The notes: a model not told the origin generated them from the sequence alone. DNA of 64,000 nt from Kiloniella sp. EL199 (GCF_900313065.1 NZ_OMPU01000006.1:30006-94005); one strand, 5' to 3'; counted from the first letter of the stretch, positions 18,811 to 28,519 are shown. Numbers and translations: made by a program.

Positions 18811-19865
18811 GTGCCGTTACCATGGTTAAAGTCGGAACAGATGATGGCGGCGTACGTCTTGATCGCTGGTTTAAAAAACATTACCCGGCTTTTAGTTATA
18901 TTCAGGTCGAGAAAATGTTGCGTAAAGGCCAAATCCGTGTCGATGGCAAACGTGCAAAAGCCTCATCCCGATTAGAGCCAGGACAGGAAATTCGAGTACC
19001 TCCGGTTCCGGATCGTTCTGCAGAAGATCGACCTCGCAGAAATGAACCAACAATGAGCCCGGAAGAAATTCAATATGTCAGGGATATGGTGATTTACAGA
19101 GATGATTCTGTGATTGCGTTGAATAAACCCGCTGGCTTGCCTGTACAGGGAGGGACAGGGCAAAGCAAGCATCTGGATGGCATGCTCGAGGCTCTTTGTT
19201 ATGACAAGCAGGAAAAGCCGCGTTTGGTGCACCGTTTGGATAAAGATACAAGTGGTGTCCTGTTACTTGCCCGAAATGCAAATGCAGCCCGTATTTTGAC
19301 CAAAGCTTTTAAAGGTAAAACAACTAAGAAGGTCTATTGGGCGCTCGTTGCTGCTGTACCGCCACAAAAGAAGGGTTGGATATATCTGCCGTTGGAAAAA
19401 CAGGCTGGTGCACAGGGCGAAAAGATGGTGATCGATTATGATACCGGAAAAGAATCTCTGACACTGTATAGCATGATAGATAAGGTAGGGCGTAAAGCAG
19501 CGTGGGTTGCTTTGATGCCTTTGACTGGGCGTACACACCAGCTTCGTGCTCATTGTGGTGCACTTGAAGCTCCAATCCTTGGGGATGGTAAATACGGTGG
19601 AAAAGATGCTTATCCACTTGGAAATAAAATTTCAAAAGATATGATGTTACATGCCCGGGAGATTGCTGTTCCTCATCCCGAAGATGGAACGACACTCCGG
19701 ATAAAAGCAGGCCTTTCCCCTCATATGGTTGAAGCATGGAAAGCTTTAGGGTTTAAGCAGGGACACGGAGATGACGCCGTTGATCTGCTTGAAGGTTATT
19801 CCGGAGATCTTGCTCATTGTCCGCCACGTGAATTGAGGGATTTCTATAAATCCAAAGAATATTAA
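18807..19865 (+). CDS. rluC: Large-subunit rRNA pseudouridine synthase, RluC/RluD family
   Basis: The enzyme isomerises uridines in 23S rRNA. The 352-residue product has an N-terminal S4 RNA-binding domain (DGGVRLDRWFKKHYPAFSYIQVEKMLRKGQIRVDG). The catalytic domain follows with NKPAGLPVQGG and the active-site motif HRLDKDTSGVLLLARN, whose Asp is the catalytic residue, then GRTHQLRAHC. It overlaps crcB by ATGA. RluC is preferred over RluD by neighbourhood (crcB-rluC-HAD is a common alphaproteobacterial order), but the exact target uridines are inferred. Confidence 0.9.
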   Translation: MSAVTMVKVGTDDGGVRLDRWFKKHYPAFSYIQVEKMLRKGQIRVDGKRAKASSRLEPGQEIRVPPVPDRSAEDRPRRNEPTMSPEEIQYVRDMVIYRDDSVIALNKPAGLPVQGGTGQSKHLDGMLEALCYDKQEKPRLVHRLDKDTSGVLLLARNANAARILTKAFKGKTTKKVYWALVAAVPPQKKGWIYLPLEKQAGAQGEKMVIDYDTGKESLTLYSMIDKVGRKAAWVALMPLTGRTHQLRAHCGALEAPILGDGKYGGKDAYPLGNKISKDMMLHAREIAVPHPEDGTTLRIKAGLSPHMVEAWKALGFKQGHGDDAVDLLEGYSGDLAHCPPRELRDFYKSKEY

Positions 19866-19909
19866 TCCCTATCGCATTAACCCTGAGTTGATTTCAAGTG
19901 AGGTAGTAG

Positions 19910-20587
19910 GTGCCAAGGCAGCCTTTTAAACTGATTATTTTTGATTTTGATGGCACGCTTGTTGATAGCCAGTTCAATATTCATAAAAACATGATTGAAG
20001 CTTTTATGGTAAACGGGCTTCCTGAGCCAACCCTGGAAGATGTTCGCCGGATCGTTGGTTTAAAATTGGAATATGCTGTAGCCGAGATGCTTCCCAAGGA
20101 TGATGACTGGGAGCTGGCTTGTAAGGTTTCTGACTCTTATCGGGAAGCATTTGTTCAAGCTCGACAAAAACCTTGTTTTGAAGAACCTGTTTTTGCTGGT
20201 GTTCGGGAAATGTTGCAACGTTTGGATCAACCTGAAACACTGTTGGCTATTGCGACAGGTAAAAATTTGAGAGGCCTGAAAAAGAGTCTCGATCATCATG
20301 GCTTCAATGATCATTTTGTGACTTTGAAAACTGCTGATGATGGACCAAGTAAGCCGCATCCTGAAATTCTGTATCAGGCAATGGCAGAAAATGGGGTTGA
20401 TCCGGAAGATACCGTAATGATTGGTGATACGACATATGATGTCGAGATGGCACGTGCAGCAGGTGTTTCTGCCGTGGGCGTTTCCTGGGGGTATCATGAA
20501 ACTCAGGACTTGTTTGAGGCCGGTGCTCATATAGTTGTTAATTCCTGCGAAGAACTTCCCGAACGATTTACGAATCTGGTACGATAG
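19910..20587 (+). CDS. HAD-superfamily phosphatase (phosphoglycolate phosphatase-like)
   Basis: The 225-residue product has HAD motif I (IIFDFDGTLVDS), motif II region (LLAIATGKNLRGLKKSLD), the conserved lysine region (KPHPEILYQAMAENG) and motif III/IV (DTVMIGDTTYDVEMARAAGVSAVGVSWGYH). The helical cap between motifs I and II marks subfamily IA. The substrate may be phosphoglycolate or another phosphomonoester. The start is GTG with AGGTAGTAGG upstream. It lies between rluC and the ATP12 gene, a conserved grouping. Confidence 0.88.
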   Translation: MPRQPFKLIIFDFDGTLVDSQFNIHKNMIEAFMVNGLPEPTLEDVRRIVGLKLEYAVAEMLPKDDDWELACKVSDSYREAFVQARQKPCFEEPVFAGVREMLQRLDQPETLLAIATGKNLRGLKKSLDHHGFNDHFVTLKTADDGPSKPHPEILYQAMAENGVDPEDTVMIGDTTYDVEMARAAGVSAVGVSWGYHETQDLFEAGAHIVVNSCEELPERFTNLVR

Positions 20588-20600
20588 AGATTGTAAAAAT

Positions 20601-20640
20601 CAGCTGTTTAACCCTAACTCCAGCTGTTTAATCTTAACTA
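20601..20640 (+). repeat. Tandem 20-bp repeat upstream of the ATP12 gene
   Basis: Two copies of a 20-bp unit (CAGCTGTTTAACCCTAACT then C; second copy CAGCTGTTTAATCTTAACT then A) stand head to tail, identical at 17 of the first 19 positions. CAGCTG is itself palindromic. The repeats end 17 bp before the ATG of the next gene, so they may be a regulatory element or a slippage product. Confidence 0.7.
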
Positions 20641-20657
20641 ATGAATAGACTGAACTG

Positions 20658-21371
20658 ATGTCTTCTACACTTGCTTTGAAACGATTTTATAAACAGGCAA
20701 CAGCCGAAGCTGCGGATGATGGCTTTGTTGTTCTTCTTGATGGGCGTGTTGTTAAAACGCCAGAACAGCTTCCGTTGTTATTTCCAACTTTACAGTTGGC
20801 CGAAGCTGTTGCCGCAGAATGGCAAGCTCAGGAAAAGGAAATCGATGCGGCATCAATGCCAATGATGACACTCGCCTGTACGGCGATTGATTGGGTTGGA
20901 AAAGAAAGACTGCAGGCTGAAGAAGGTATCGGTGAGTATGCGGGGCACGATTTATTGTGCTACTGGGATGACAGCATGTCGGAACTTCAGGACTTACAGA
21001 AAGAAATATGGCAACCACTTCTGGACTGGGCCGCATTGACCTTTGATGCGCCTTTGGCAACGACCAGTGGTTTACTAAGTGTGGATCAACCAGAAAGCGC
21101 CGTATCTGCACTTAAAAAAGCTGTGTGCAGTTTTCCCAATATGGAGTTGGCAGCCTTATCAACCATCGTCAGAACGGGCGGTTCTTTAATCGTTGGGTTG
21201 GCATTACTGAGAAAACATATTGATGTTGAAAAAGCTATGGAAGCTGTGCTTTTACACGAGAAATTCCAGATCGAACGCTGGGGTGCCGATGAAGAAGCTG
21301 AACAGCGCCATGTAAATATTTTAACTGAATTTCGCACTGCAATGAAATTTTTAAGTCTAATTCATGACTGA
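20658..21371 (+). CDS. ATP12 family F1-ATPase assembly chaperone
   Basis: ATP12 proteins bind the F1 alpha subunit during ATP synthase assembly; they occur in mitochondria and alphaproteobacteria. The 237-residue product shows RFYKQATAEAADDGFVVLLDGRVVKTPEQLPL, AEWQAQEKEIDAASMPMMTLACTAID, and YAGHDLLCYWDDSMSELQDLQKEIWQPLLDWA, the family's characteristic blocks. Its presence supports the alphaproteobacterial assignment. It is preceded by the tandem repeat and followed by a 115-bp gap before pccB. Confidence 0.92.
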   Translation: MSSTLALKRFYKQATAEAADDGFVVLLDGRVVKTPEQLPLLFPTLQLAEAVAAEWQAQEKEIDAASMPMMTLACTAIDWVGKERLQAEEGIGEYAGHDLLCYWDDSMSELQDLQKEIWQPLLDWAALTFDAPLATTSGLLSVDQPESAVSALKKAVCSFPNMELAALSTIVRTGGSLIVGLALLRKHIDVEKAMEAVLLHEKFQIERWGADEEAEQRHVNILTEFRTAMKFLSLIHD

Positions 21372-21486
21372 CGAGTTACAGAGTACTAGTATCGCTTGAC
21401 CCTACGTGCTATCAATGACGTCCTGTTAAATATCGCAGTGCAAAACTGCGCCTCGGAATTGATGACATAACAACGTGGGGGAACAC

Positions 21487-23019
21487 GTGCAGGATATCAT
21501 ACAAAAACTGGAAGCAAAGCGACAGGCTGCCAGAAGCGGTGGAGGAGACCGTCGGGTTGATGCGCAGCATGGTAAGGGTAAACTTACAGCGCGTGAACGT
21601 ATTGACGTGTTACTCGACGAAGATTCCTTTGAAGAATGGGACATGTTTGTAGAACATCGTTGTATCGATTTTGGTATGGAACAACAGAGTGTTCCTGGTG
21701 ACGGTGTTGTCACTGGAAGTGGTACAATCAACGGACGGCTGGTTTTTGTTTATAGCCAGGACTTTACTGTTTTTGGTGGATCTCTTTCCGCTTCCCATGC
21801 GCAAAAAATCATAAAAATCATGGATAAAGCCATGGAGGTCGGTGCCCCGGTTATAGGTCTTAATGATTCAGGCGGCGCCCGCATTCAGGAAGGGGTTGAT
21901 TCTCTTGCCGGTTATGCGGAAATTTTCCAACGCAATGCAATGGCTTCCGGTGTTATTCCCCAAATTTCCATGATTATGGGGCCTTGCGCGGGTGGTGCGG
22001 TTTATTCTCCGGCTCTGACTGATTTCATCTTTATGGTGAAAGACAGCTCTTATATGTTCGTGACCGGACCTGATGTTGTCAAAACAGTGACCCATGAAGA
22101 AGTCACCGCAGAAGAGCTGGGTGGTGCAATCACTCATAGCAGTAAATCAGGTGTTGCAGATCTCGCATTTGAAAATGATGTTGAAGCCTTGCTAGAGCTT
22201 CGCCGTTTTATGAGCTTCCTGCCATCTTCCAACAGAGAAAAAGCACCTTCGAAGCCATCAGCAGATCCCGCTGATCGTGATGAGTCTTCGCTGGATACAT
22301 TGATTCCCGATAACCCTAATAAGCCCTATGATATGCAGGAGCTGATTAGCAAAATTGTTGATGATGGCGAATTCTTTGAAATTCAATCTGACTATGCCGG
22401 AAATATTCTGGTTGGTTTGGCGCGTGTTGACGGTGAGACCGTCGGTGTTGTTGCGAACCAGCCCATGGTTCTTGCTGGATGTCTTGATATTGCATCTTCG
22501 ATCAAGGCTGCGCGCTTTGTTCGCTTCTGTGATTGTTTTAATATTCCGCTTGTAACCTTGGTCGATGTTCCCGGTTTCTTGCCCGGTACGTCACAGGAAT
22601 ACAACGGTATTATCAAGCACGGCGCAAAGCTTCTTTATGCCTATGCTGAAGCAACCGTACCAAAGGTAACGGTTATTACGCGTAAAGCTTATGGTGGCGC
22701 TTATGATGTGATGTCATCCAAGCATCTGCGAGGTGATTTAAACTATGCATGGCCGACTTCTGAAATTGCTGTGATGGGACCGAAAGGCGCGGTTGAGATT
22801 ATCTTCCGTCAGGATATTGGTGATGTAGAGAAAATCGAAGAGCGGACAGAAGAGTATCGTGAAAAATTTGCGAACCCCTTTGTTGCCGCCTCTCGTGGTT
22901 TTATTGACGATGTGATTATGCCACACGGCACAAGACGTCGCGTTTCAAAAGCCCTGCGAATGCTTAAAAACAAGCAGCAGCAGAATCCTTGGAAAAAACA
23001 CAGCAATTTGCCGCTGTAA
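21487..23019 (+). CDS. pccB: Propionyl-CoA carboxylase beta subunit (carboxyltransferase)
   Basis: The carboxyltransferase moves CO2 from carboxybiotin to propionyl-CoA, giving methylmalonyl-CoA. The 510-residue product has [14 protein letters not shown] and the first crotonase-like half with [12 protein letters not shown] and [18 protein letters not shown]. The second half has [14 protein letters not shown] and [16 protein letters not shown]. Starts are GTG. The GTG at 21487 follows GGGGGA by five bases and gives the family-typical [12 protein letters not shown], whereas the GTG at 21475 overlaps that ribosome binding site. It is paired with pccA downstream. Confidence 0.95.
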   Translation: MQDIIQKLEAKRQAARSGGGDRRVDAQHGKGKLTARERIDVLLDEDSFEEWDMFVEHRCIDFGMEQQSVPGDGVVTGSGTINGRLVFVYSQDFTVFGGSLSASHAQKIIKIMDKAMEVGAPVIGLNDSGGARIQEGVDSLAGYAEIFQRNAMASGVIPQISMIMGPCAGGAVYSPALTDFIFMVKDSSYMFVTGPDVVKTVTHEEVTAEELGGAITHSSKSGVADLAFENDVEALLELRRFMSFLPSSNREKAPSKPSADPADRDESSLDTLIPDNPNKPYDMQELISKIVDDGEFFEIQSDYAGNILVGLARVDGETVGVVANQPMVLAGCLDIASSIKAARFVRFCDCFNIPLVTLVDVPGFLPGTSQEYNGIIKHGAKLLYAYAEATVPKVTVITRKAYGGAYDVMSSKHLRGDLNYAWPTSEIAVMGPKGAVEIIFRQDIGDVEKIEERTEEYREKFANPFVAASRGFIDDVIMPHGTRRRVSKALRMLKNKQQQNPWKKHSNLPL

Positions 23020-23100
23020 ATGATGGGGCAAATGATGGAGCTGTTTCCAATGAAAAACAGATCTCGACTTTATCGTGTCATCATAAATCAGGGGGCTTAA
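23020..23100 (+). CDS. Possible 26-residue peptide between pccB and pccA
   Basis: An ATG directly after the pccB stop opens a 27-codon frame (26 residues and TAA) that ends four bases before the pccA start. It reads MMGQMMELFPMKNRSRLYRV and six more residues. The tight fit between the two genes suggests translational relay from pccB to pccA rather than a functional protein. No family was recognised and it may be chance. Confidence 0.35.
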   Translation: MMGQMMELFPMKNRSRLYRVIINQGA

Positions 23101-23104
23101 AATC

Positions 23105-25114
23105 GTGGCCTTGTTTGAAAAAATACTTATTGCAAACCGTGGCGAAATTGCTTGCCGCGTCATCCGTACAGCCCAAAAAATGGGAATTAAGACGGTTGCT
23201 GTCTATTCCGATGCTGATGCGGCGTCACTCCATGTTGAAATGGCAGATGAAGCTGTTCACATTGGTCCGGCAGCATCCGCCGAGAGTTATCTCGTTATTG
23301 AGAAAATTATTGCTGCCTGTAAAGAAACGGGTGCGCAAGCTGTTCATCCCGGTTTTGGATTTCTTTCAGAAAATGCATCATTTGTGAAAGCATTGGACGA
23401 GGTTGATATTGTCTTTATCGGCCCACCTACCAATGCAATCGGTGCTATGGGGGACAAGATTGAGTCCAAGCACCTAGCTAAACAGTCAAATGTGAGCACC
23501 GTTCCCGGGCACATGGATTTGATCGAAGACGCAGAAGAAGCGGTCAAGATTTCCAGCGATATCGGTTATCCCGTTATGATCAAAGCCTCTGCCGGTGGCG
23601 GTGGTAAGGGGATGCGTGTTGCCTATAACGATGAAGAAGCACGCGAAGGCTATCGTTCTGCACAGAATGAAGCGCGTTCCAGTTTTGGTGATGATAGAAT
23701 TTTCATTGAAAAATTCATTGAAGAACCACGTCACATTGAAATTCAGGTGATCGGTGATAAACACGGTAACATCATTCACCTTGGTGAGCGAGAATGTTCC
23801 ATTCAACGCCGTCATCAAAAGGTGATTGAAGAAGCTCCTTCACCTTTTCTGGATGAAGCAACACGTGCAGCAATGGGCGCAGAAGCTGTCGCTCTTGGTC
23901 ACGCAGTGAATTATCACTCTGCGGGGACGGTTGAATTCATCGTCGATAAAGACAAGAATTTTTACTTCCTCGAGATGAATACGCGTATTCAGGTCGAGCA
24001 TCCTGTTACTGAACTGATCACTGGTATTGATATTGTTGAATGGATGATCCGGGTTGCCGCGGGCGAGAAGCTCGGATTGAAACAGGAAGAAGTCAAACTT
24101 GAAGGTTGGGCGCTTGAATCCCGTGTATATGCCGAAGATCCCTTAAGGAATTTCTTGCCTTCGATTGGGCGTCTCGTACGTTATGAGGCACCGGAATCAG
24201 ATGAAGAGTACAATGGCCGCCCCGTGATCCGTGTGGATACAGGTGTTGAAGAAGGATCAGAGATTTCTATGTTCTATGATCCGATGATCGCCAAGCTGTG
24301 TACTTATGGTCCAGACAGGCTATCAGCTATTGAGTCTATGCGTACAGCACTGGATTCATACTATATTCGCGGTATCAATCATAATATGGGCTTCCTGTCT
24401 GCTGTTATGTCCCAGGATCGCTTTGTTGAAGGGCGTTTGACGACAAATTACATTGCAGAAGAATTTCCCGATGGTTTCTTGGGCCTTGAAGCAACTGATG
24501 ATCAGATTAAAACTCTGGTTTCTGTCGCGGCAGTTTTACAAACCAATCTTACAGAGCAAACGGCGCTAGCCGCACATTTGAATGGTATTGCTGGCGTAGA
24601 TATTCCAGTTGAGCTTACGGTATTTGTTGATCGCAAAGCGCATCCTGTTCTGATTGATTTACAGGATGATGGATACCTTGTCTCTGGTGATGGTTTTGAA
24701 ACCTTGATCCGGGGTGATTGGCTTGCGCATGAGCCTGTCTTTGTGGGGGAAGTGAATGGCAAAGAGACTGTTATTCAGATTGATCGCAGAGGACCAGCGC
24801 TCAAATTAACCTTGTCGGGCTTGACTGTTGAAGCGTTGGTTATTGAAACTCGTCTGGCAGTTTATAATGAACTCATGCCAGAAAAACTTCCGCCTGATAT
24901 GTCCAAATTCCTCTTGTCACCAATGCCGGGACTTCTGGTCTCTGTCGCTGTTGAAGAAGGGCAGAATGTGAAGGCTGGAGAAGAACTTGCTGTCATCGAG
25001 GCGATGAAGATGGAAAATATTCTTCGTGCAGAAAAAGATCTTGTGGTCAGTAAAATTTCTGCCTCGGCTGGCGAAAGTCTTGTCGTGGATCAAGTGATTA
25101 TTGAATTCGAGTAA
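23105..25114 (+). CDS. pccA: Propionyl-CoA carboxylase alpha subunit (biotin carboxylase and biotin carrier)
   Basis: The alpha subunit carboxylates its own biotin using ATP and bicarbonate. The 669-residue product has the biotin carboxylase domain (FEKILIANRGEIACRVIRTAQKMGI, ASAGGGGKGMRV ATP-grasp loop, FLEMNTRIQVEHPVTELITGID). A central domain follows, then a C-terminal biotinyl domain with the lysine in EAMKMEN. The start is GTG after CAGGGGG. The total length fits propionyl-CoA or 3-methylcrotonyl-CoA carboxylase; pairing with the PccB-type beta subunit favours propionyl-CoA. Confidence 0.94.
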   Translation: MALFEKILIANRGEIACRVIRTAQKMGIKTVAVYSDADAASLHVEMADEAVHIGPAASAESYLVIEKIIAACKETGAQAVHPGFGFLSENASFVKALDEVDIVFIGPPTNAIGAMGDKIESKHLAKQSNVSTVPGHMDLIEDAEEAVKISSDIGYPVMIKASAGGGGKGMRVAYNDEEAREGYRSAQNEARSSFGDDRIFIEKFIEEPRHIEIQVIGDKHGNIIHLGERECSIQRRHQKVIEEAPSPFLDEATRAAMGAEAVALGHAVNYHSAGTVEFIVDKDKNFYFLEMNTRIQVEHPVTELITGIDIVEWMIRVAAGEKLGLKQEEVKLEGWALESRVYAEDPLRNFLPSIGRLVRYEAPESDEEYNGRPVIRVDTGVEEGSEISMFYDPMIAKLCTYGPDRLSAIESMRTALDSYYIRGINHNMGFLSAVMSQDRFVEGRLTTNYIAEEFPDGFLGLEATDDQIKTLVSVAAVLQTNLTEQTALAAHLNGIAGVDIPVELTVFVDRKAHPVLIDLQDDGYLVSGDGFETLIRGDWLAHEPVFVGEVNGKETVIQIDRRGPALKLTLSGLTVEALVIETRLAVYNELMPEKLPPDMSKFLLSPMPGLLVSVAVEEGQNVKAGEELAVIEAMKMENILRAEKDLVVSKISASAGESLVVDQVIIEFE

Positions 25115-25139
25115 AACGTTTTCTCGATTTTTGATCAGG

Positions 25140-25166
25140 AAAGGGCCGTTTCATACGGTCCTTTTT
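25140..25166 (+). terminator. Rho-independent terminator after pccA
   Basis: A 10-bp stem (AAAGGGCCGT at 25140-25149 with ACGGTCCTTT at 25155-25164, one mismatch or wobble) with a 5-base loop is followed by TTTTTATTG. It closes the pccB-pccA operon 25 bp after the stop. Confidence 0.85.
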
Positions 25167-25249
25167 ATTGTTGTGCAGGTTCCAGTTTATTAATGATAAG
25201 GTACTGTGGCATAGAATAGTTTGGTGCGTGGTGTCTATAGGAATGAAAC

Positions 25250-25666
25250 ATGGATCAACTTGATCTTCCCAGGGATGTGATTTGGTCAGACCGTCGGTTT
25301 TGGTTTGAAGATCTGGAATCTGAATACAGTCAATCAGGTTCACAAGCCCCAAGTGAGCAAGCCTGTGCGTTGATGATCGATTTACAGGCTACTTTCTGTG
25401 TTGGTGCCTGGGCAGCGACGATTATCCTCTGCGCCTCTATTATTCAAGCCCAAATCAAAGAGCATGGTACGCAACTATCGTGGCTTGACCCGAAAGAGCT
25501 ATCCTGGATGAACAAGCTCAGGAACAGGATTGTCCACGGGGATAAAAGAAAGCCTGGGATTACAATTCAAGATCAATGGACAAGGCGTGATGATTGGGAG
25601 CAACGTGCCAGAAAAGCTGTCGAATTAACATTCAAATCTTTGTATCCGGCTGAAGCTGTCGATTAA
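25250..25666 (+). CDS. Hypothetical protein with HEPN-like RNxxxH motif
   Basis: I do not recognise a named family for this 138-residue protein. It looks largely helical, with a hydrophobic helix (ATFCVGAWAATIILCASIIQA, about residues 47-68). LSWMNKLRNRIVHGDKRK follows, where Arg91 and His96 match the RX4-6H pattern of HEPN domains. The neighbouring LRNRIVHGD reads like the conserved face of such domains. AGGAA precedes the ATG. It stands alone between the pccA terminator and a methyltransferase. It could be a stand-alone HEPN helper or a toxin-like RNase; no partner antitoxin is adjacent. Confidence 0.6.
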   Translation: MDQLDLPRDVIWSDRRFWFEDLESEYSQSGSQAPSEQACALMIDLQATFCVGAWAATIILCASIIQAQIKEHGTQLSWLDPKELSWMNKLRNRIVHGDKRKPGITIQDQWTRRDDWEQRARKAVELTFKSLYPAEAVD

Positions 25667-25806
25667 ATATAGGGGGCGAGTGAGCAAGGCTGTGGTCACA
25701 CAGTAAATAGATATTATATCTGTGTTGTGTATTTAGATCTTGCAGTACAAGGCACTTTAGGCCATGAATTCTCACCTTTTATTCTCGGGCGGCTGGAGAT
25801 TTATTC

Positions 25807-26541
25807 ATGTCAGGTGAATACAATAATGAATTTTATGATGATCTTGAAGGAACACAAATTCCTTCCGCTAATGTCATTGTTCCATTGCTCTATAACATCC
25901 TGAAACCTTCTTCCGTCGTTGATGTTGGCTGCGGTAGGGGATTTTGGCTTAAAGAGTTTGCCAAACTTGGTGTTCAAAGAGTATTTGGTGTTGATGGACC
26001 CTGGGTTCCACAGAACAAACTGGCAATTCCCCAAGAGAATTTTAAGGTATGTGACCTTTCGAAAGAACTAAACTTACCAGAGAATTTTGATTTGGCAATA
26101 AATCTTGAAGTTGCCGAGCATTTACCTGAGGAACGAGCGGTAAGTTTTGTTCGTGATATTTGTCAGATAGCTCCTGCTGTATTTCTTGGCGCCGCGATAC
26201 CCGGTCAGGGGGGCGTTAATCATTATAATGAACAGTGGCCTGCTTATTGGGCAAAATTGTTTGAAGATAATGGATATACAGCATTTGATATAATCAGACC
26301 GAAAGTTTGGAAAAACAGTGATGTTACTTGGTGGTACAAGCAAAATGCTGTTGTTTATGTCAAAAACACGTACTTGGATAAGCTGGAAGGCTTGAAAAAC
26401 TACACGCCTGTTAAAAGCTCGGACCTTGCTGATTTGATCCACCCGGATTTATTTAGACAGAAACTAAAAGAAGCCCGCCCCGGATTTGGGCGTTGGATAC
26501 GTGGAGGAAAAAAAGCCCTCTGTCGTTCATTAACGCGATAG
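25807..26541 (+). CDS. Class I SAM-dependent methyltransferase
   Basis: The 244-residue product has the SAM-binding signature VVDVGCGRGFWLKEFAKLGVQRVFGVDG (glycine-rich loop then acidic residue) and a downstream acidic motif (FDLAINLEVAEHLPEERAVSFV). Such enzymes are common in glycan and surface-polysaccharide clusters. The next two genes, an asparagine-synthetase-like amidotransferase and a glycosyltransferase, support that role. The substrate is not visible. Its 3' end converges on the amidotransferase gene with an 11-bp gap. The 140 bp upstream contain the small dyad CTGTG-N4-CACAG but no clear promoter. Confidence 0.85.
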   Translation: MSGEYNNEFYDDLEGTQIPSANVIVPLLYNILKPSSVVDVGCGRGFWLKEFAKLGVQRVFGVDGPWVPQNKLAIPQENFKVCDLSKELNLPENFDLAINLEVAEHLPEERAVSFVRDICQIAPAVFLGAAIPGQGGVNHYNEQWPAYWAKLFEDNGYTAFDIIRPKVWKNSDVTWWYKQNAVVYVKNTYLDKLEGLKNYTPVKSSDLADLIHPDLFRQKLKEARPGFGRWIRGGKKALCRSLTR

Positions 26542-26552
26542 ATAATTCGTGG

Positions 26553-28325
26553 TTATTTTCCAAGTGAATCTGTTTTCAGAATTTGCGGAAAGAGTTTTGA
26601 CAGGATTTGCTTGGGGAGGTTTTTAGTCCTGTCATACAGTTTATCTTTTTTATGTATGCGGCCGATACCAAACCCTTGTTTCTTACGATATAGTACTTCT
26701 TTTGGGAGTACTGTATTGTAGGTTTTCTTTAGTATTCCTTTTAATTCACCCTCCAGGTATCGTTCAGATTCAGGTACTGCCCAAGCAGCATTGATCATTT
26801 TTTTGCTTAAAAAAGGGACCCTTGTCTCAAGCGCGACTGCCATACTGGCCCTGTCAACTTTCGTTAGAACAGAATCATGCATGTAGGTGTTGAAATCTAT
26901 ATATTGAGCGCGTGTTCTTGGTGTTAACTCAGGATTGTCGTTTTGACGATAATACCAATAATCATCATAGTTAGTTGGTATTGAATGAACTTTCGCCCAT
27001 TTACGTTTGAATATATCTGTTTTTAATAAGCCCCCTTTGATTTTCGCCCATTTTTCCATTGGATCAGTGATCGTCTTCACTTCGTAGCGTTGCGCCTTTT
27101 TGGCAATGTATCTATGAGGAGCATAGGTTTTTATAGCTGTTAAGAAAGGACGTAGCCAAGTAGTGTTCTTGCGTTGAGTGGCAAAAACCCAGTTTGCTTT
27201 TTCATAATGTTGGTATCCACCAAAAAGCTCATCACCCCCGTCACCAGTTAAAACGACGGTTACTTTTTGTCTTGCTAACTTACAGACTTCATTTGTAGGA
27301 AGGGCAGAGACATCTGCAAATGGTTCGTCATAGAATTCTTTAATTAAAGAGAAGTTTTCATTGGCAATTTTCTGGCTGAAATTCATACTTTGATGAAGGG
27401 ATCCGATTGTCTCGGCAACTTGCTTTGCAAAAGGTGATTCGTCAGATTCTTTGTCAACGTGCCCAATTGAAAAGGTTGCGATTGTTTTCAGGCAAGTACT
27501 GGCCTCATAACAAACAATACTTGAATCAACTCCGCCACTTAGAAAGAAACCGACAGGTACATCCGAGACGAGTTGTTCACTGACCGCGGTATGAAGGGAT
27601 GATTTTATATAATCCTGGTAGTTAGATGATGAGAAATTACTGTTTTGCTCTTTAAGAGACCAATATCTTGTGGTCTCTGAAGTTTGAGTTTTCAGATCGT
27701 AAGTTAGGTAGGTGCCTGGTTCTAGTTTCCGTACTTCATTATACATTGTTTTTGGGCAGGGAATATAGAGGTAAGTCATAAAATCATATATAGCGGTTGT
27801 ATCAACCGTTAATGCATTCTTACCATAAAAGTGCTCTAGGGCTTTAAGTTCTGAAGCCCATGAAAAATTACGCTTATTCAAGCTATAATAAAGTGGTTTA
27901 ATTCCTGCGTGATCGCGAGCAAGTAAGACGGTTTTCTTATTTTGATCGTATATCGCAAGCCCAAACATACCATCTATACGATCAAGTAAACGATCAATCC
28001 CCCAATGGATATATCCATGAAGCAAGACTTCACTATCGCTGTCACTAAAAAAATTTACTCCATGATCGCGAATTAAATTTTCCCTTAGTGAGAGATAATT
28101 ATAAATTTCACCATTAACCGTTAAGTATACACCTTGGGCGACCATTGGTTGTCGGCCATTTTCACTAAGATCTAAGATACTTAACCTTCTATGCCCGAGA
28201 TAAACGCTGTCTTTTATTTCATGATGCCAACTATCGGGGCCACGATGAGTGAGCGTATGAAGAGCCTCATGTGAGGAAGCAATGCTCTCTTGGTCAAGAT
28301 TTGTATGTCCAAAAATTCCACACAT
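26553..28325 (-). CDS. asnB: Asparagine synthetase (glutamine-hydrolysing) family amidotransferase
   Basis: The 590-residue product begins MCGIFGHTN, so the N-terminal nucleophile is Cys2 of a class II glutaminase domain, with LSILDLSENGRQPM and VTVNGEIYNY-like blocks (LTVNGEIYNYLSLRENL). The ATP-pyrophosphatase domain follows with SGGVDSSIV (P-loop) and TGDGGDELFGGYQHY. Typical AsnB makes asparagine from aspartate. Paralogues in polysaccharide clusters amidate sugar carboxylates, and the company of a methyltransferase and glycosyltransferase makes that role plausible here. It is divergent from the glycosyltransferase over 194 bp. Confidence 0.92.
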   Translation of the reverse strand: MCGIFGHTNLDQESIASSHEALHTLTHRGPDSWHHEIKDSVYLGHRRLSILDLSENGRQPMVAQGVYLTVNGEIYNYLSLRENLIRDHGVNFFSDSDSEVLLHGYIHWGIDRLLDRIDGMFGLAIYDQNKKTVLLARDHAGIKPLYYSLNKRNFSWASELKALEHFYGKNALTVDTTAIYDFMTYLYIPCPKTMYNEVRKLEPGTYLTYDLKTQTSETTRYWSLKEQNSNFSSSNYQDYIKSSLHTAVSEQLVSDVPVGFFLSGGVDSSIVCYEASTCLKTIATFSIGHVDKESDESPFAKQVAETIGSLHQSMNFSQKIANENFSLIKEFYDEPFADVSALPTNEVCKLARQKVTVVLTGDGGDELFGGYQHYEKANWVFATQRKNTTWLRPFLTAIKTYAPHRYIAKKAQRYEVKTITDPMEKWAKIKGGLLKTDIFKRKWAKVHSIPTNYDDYWYYRQNDNPELTPRTRAQYIDFNTYMHDSVLTKVDRASMAVALETRVPFLSKKMINAAWAVPESERYLEGELKGILKKTYNTVLPKEVLYRKKQGFGIGRIHKKDKLYDRTKNLPKQILSKLFPQILKTDSLGK

Positions 28326-28519
28326 TCAAATTGGCCTTAGCTTAAGAAACTGAAACAGACGGCAAACATCGAAACGAAATACAAGTGTGTTGTTTATTAT
28401 TTAACTATAGAATATTTCGTGATGACGTCTTTGGTTTATAAAGAATAACCGTGGGTGACAAGGTTAAAAAAAATATGTAGTTCTACTTCGGGTAATTTTG
28501 AGTCTTACGGATATATTTC

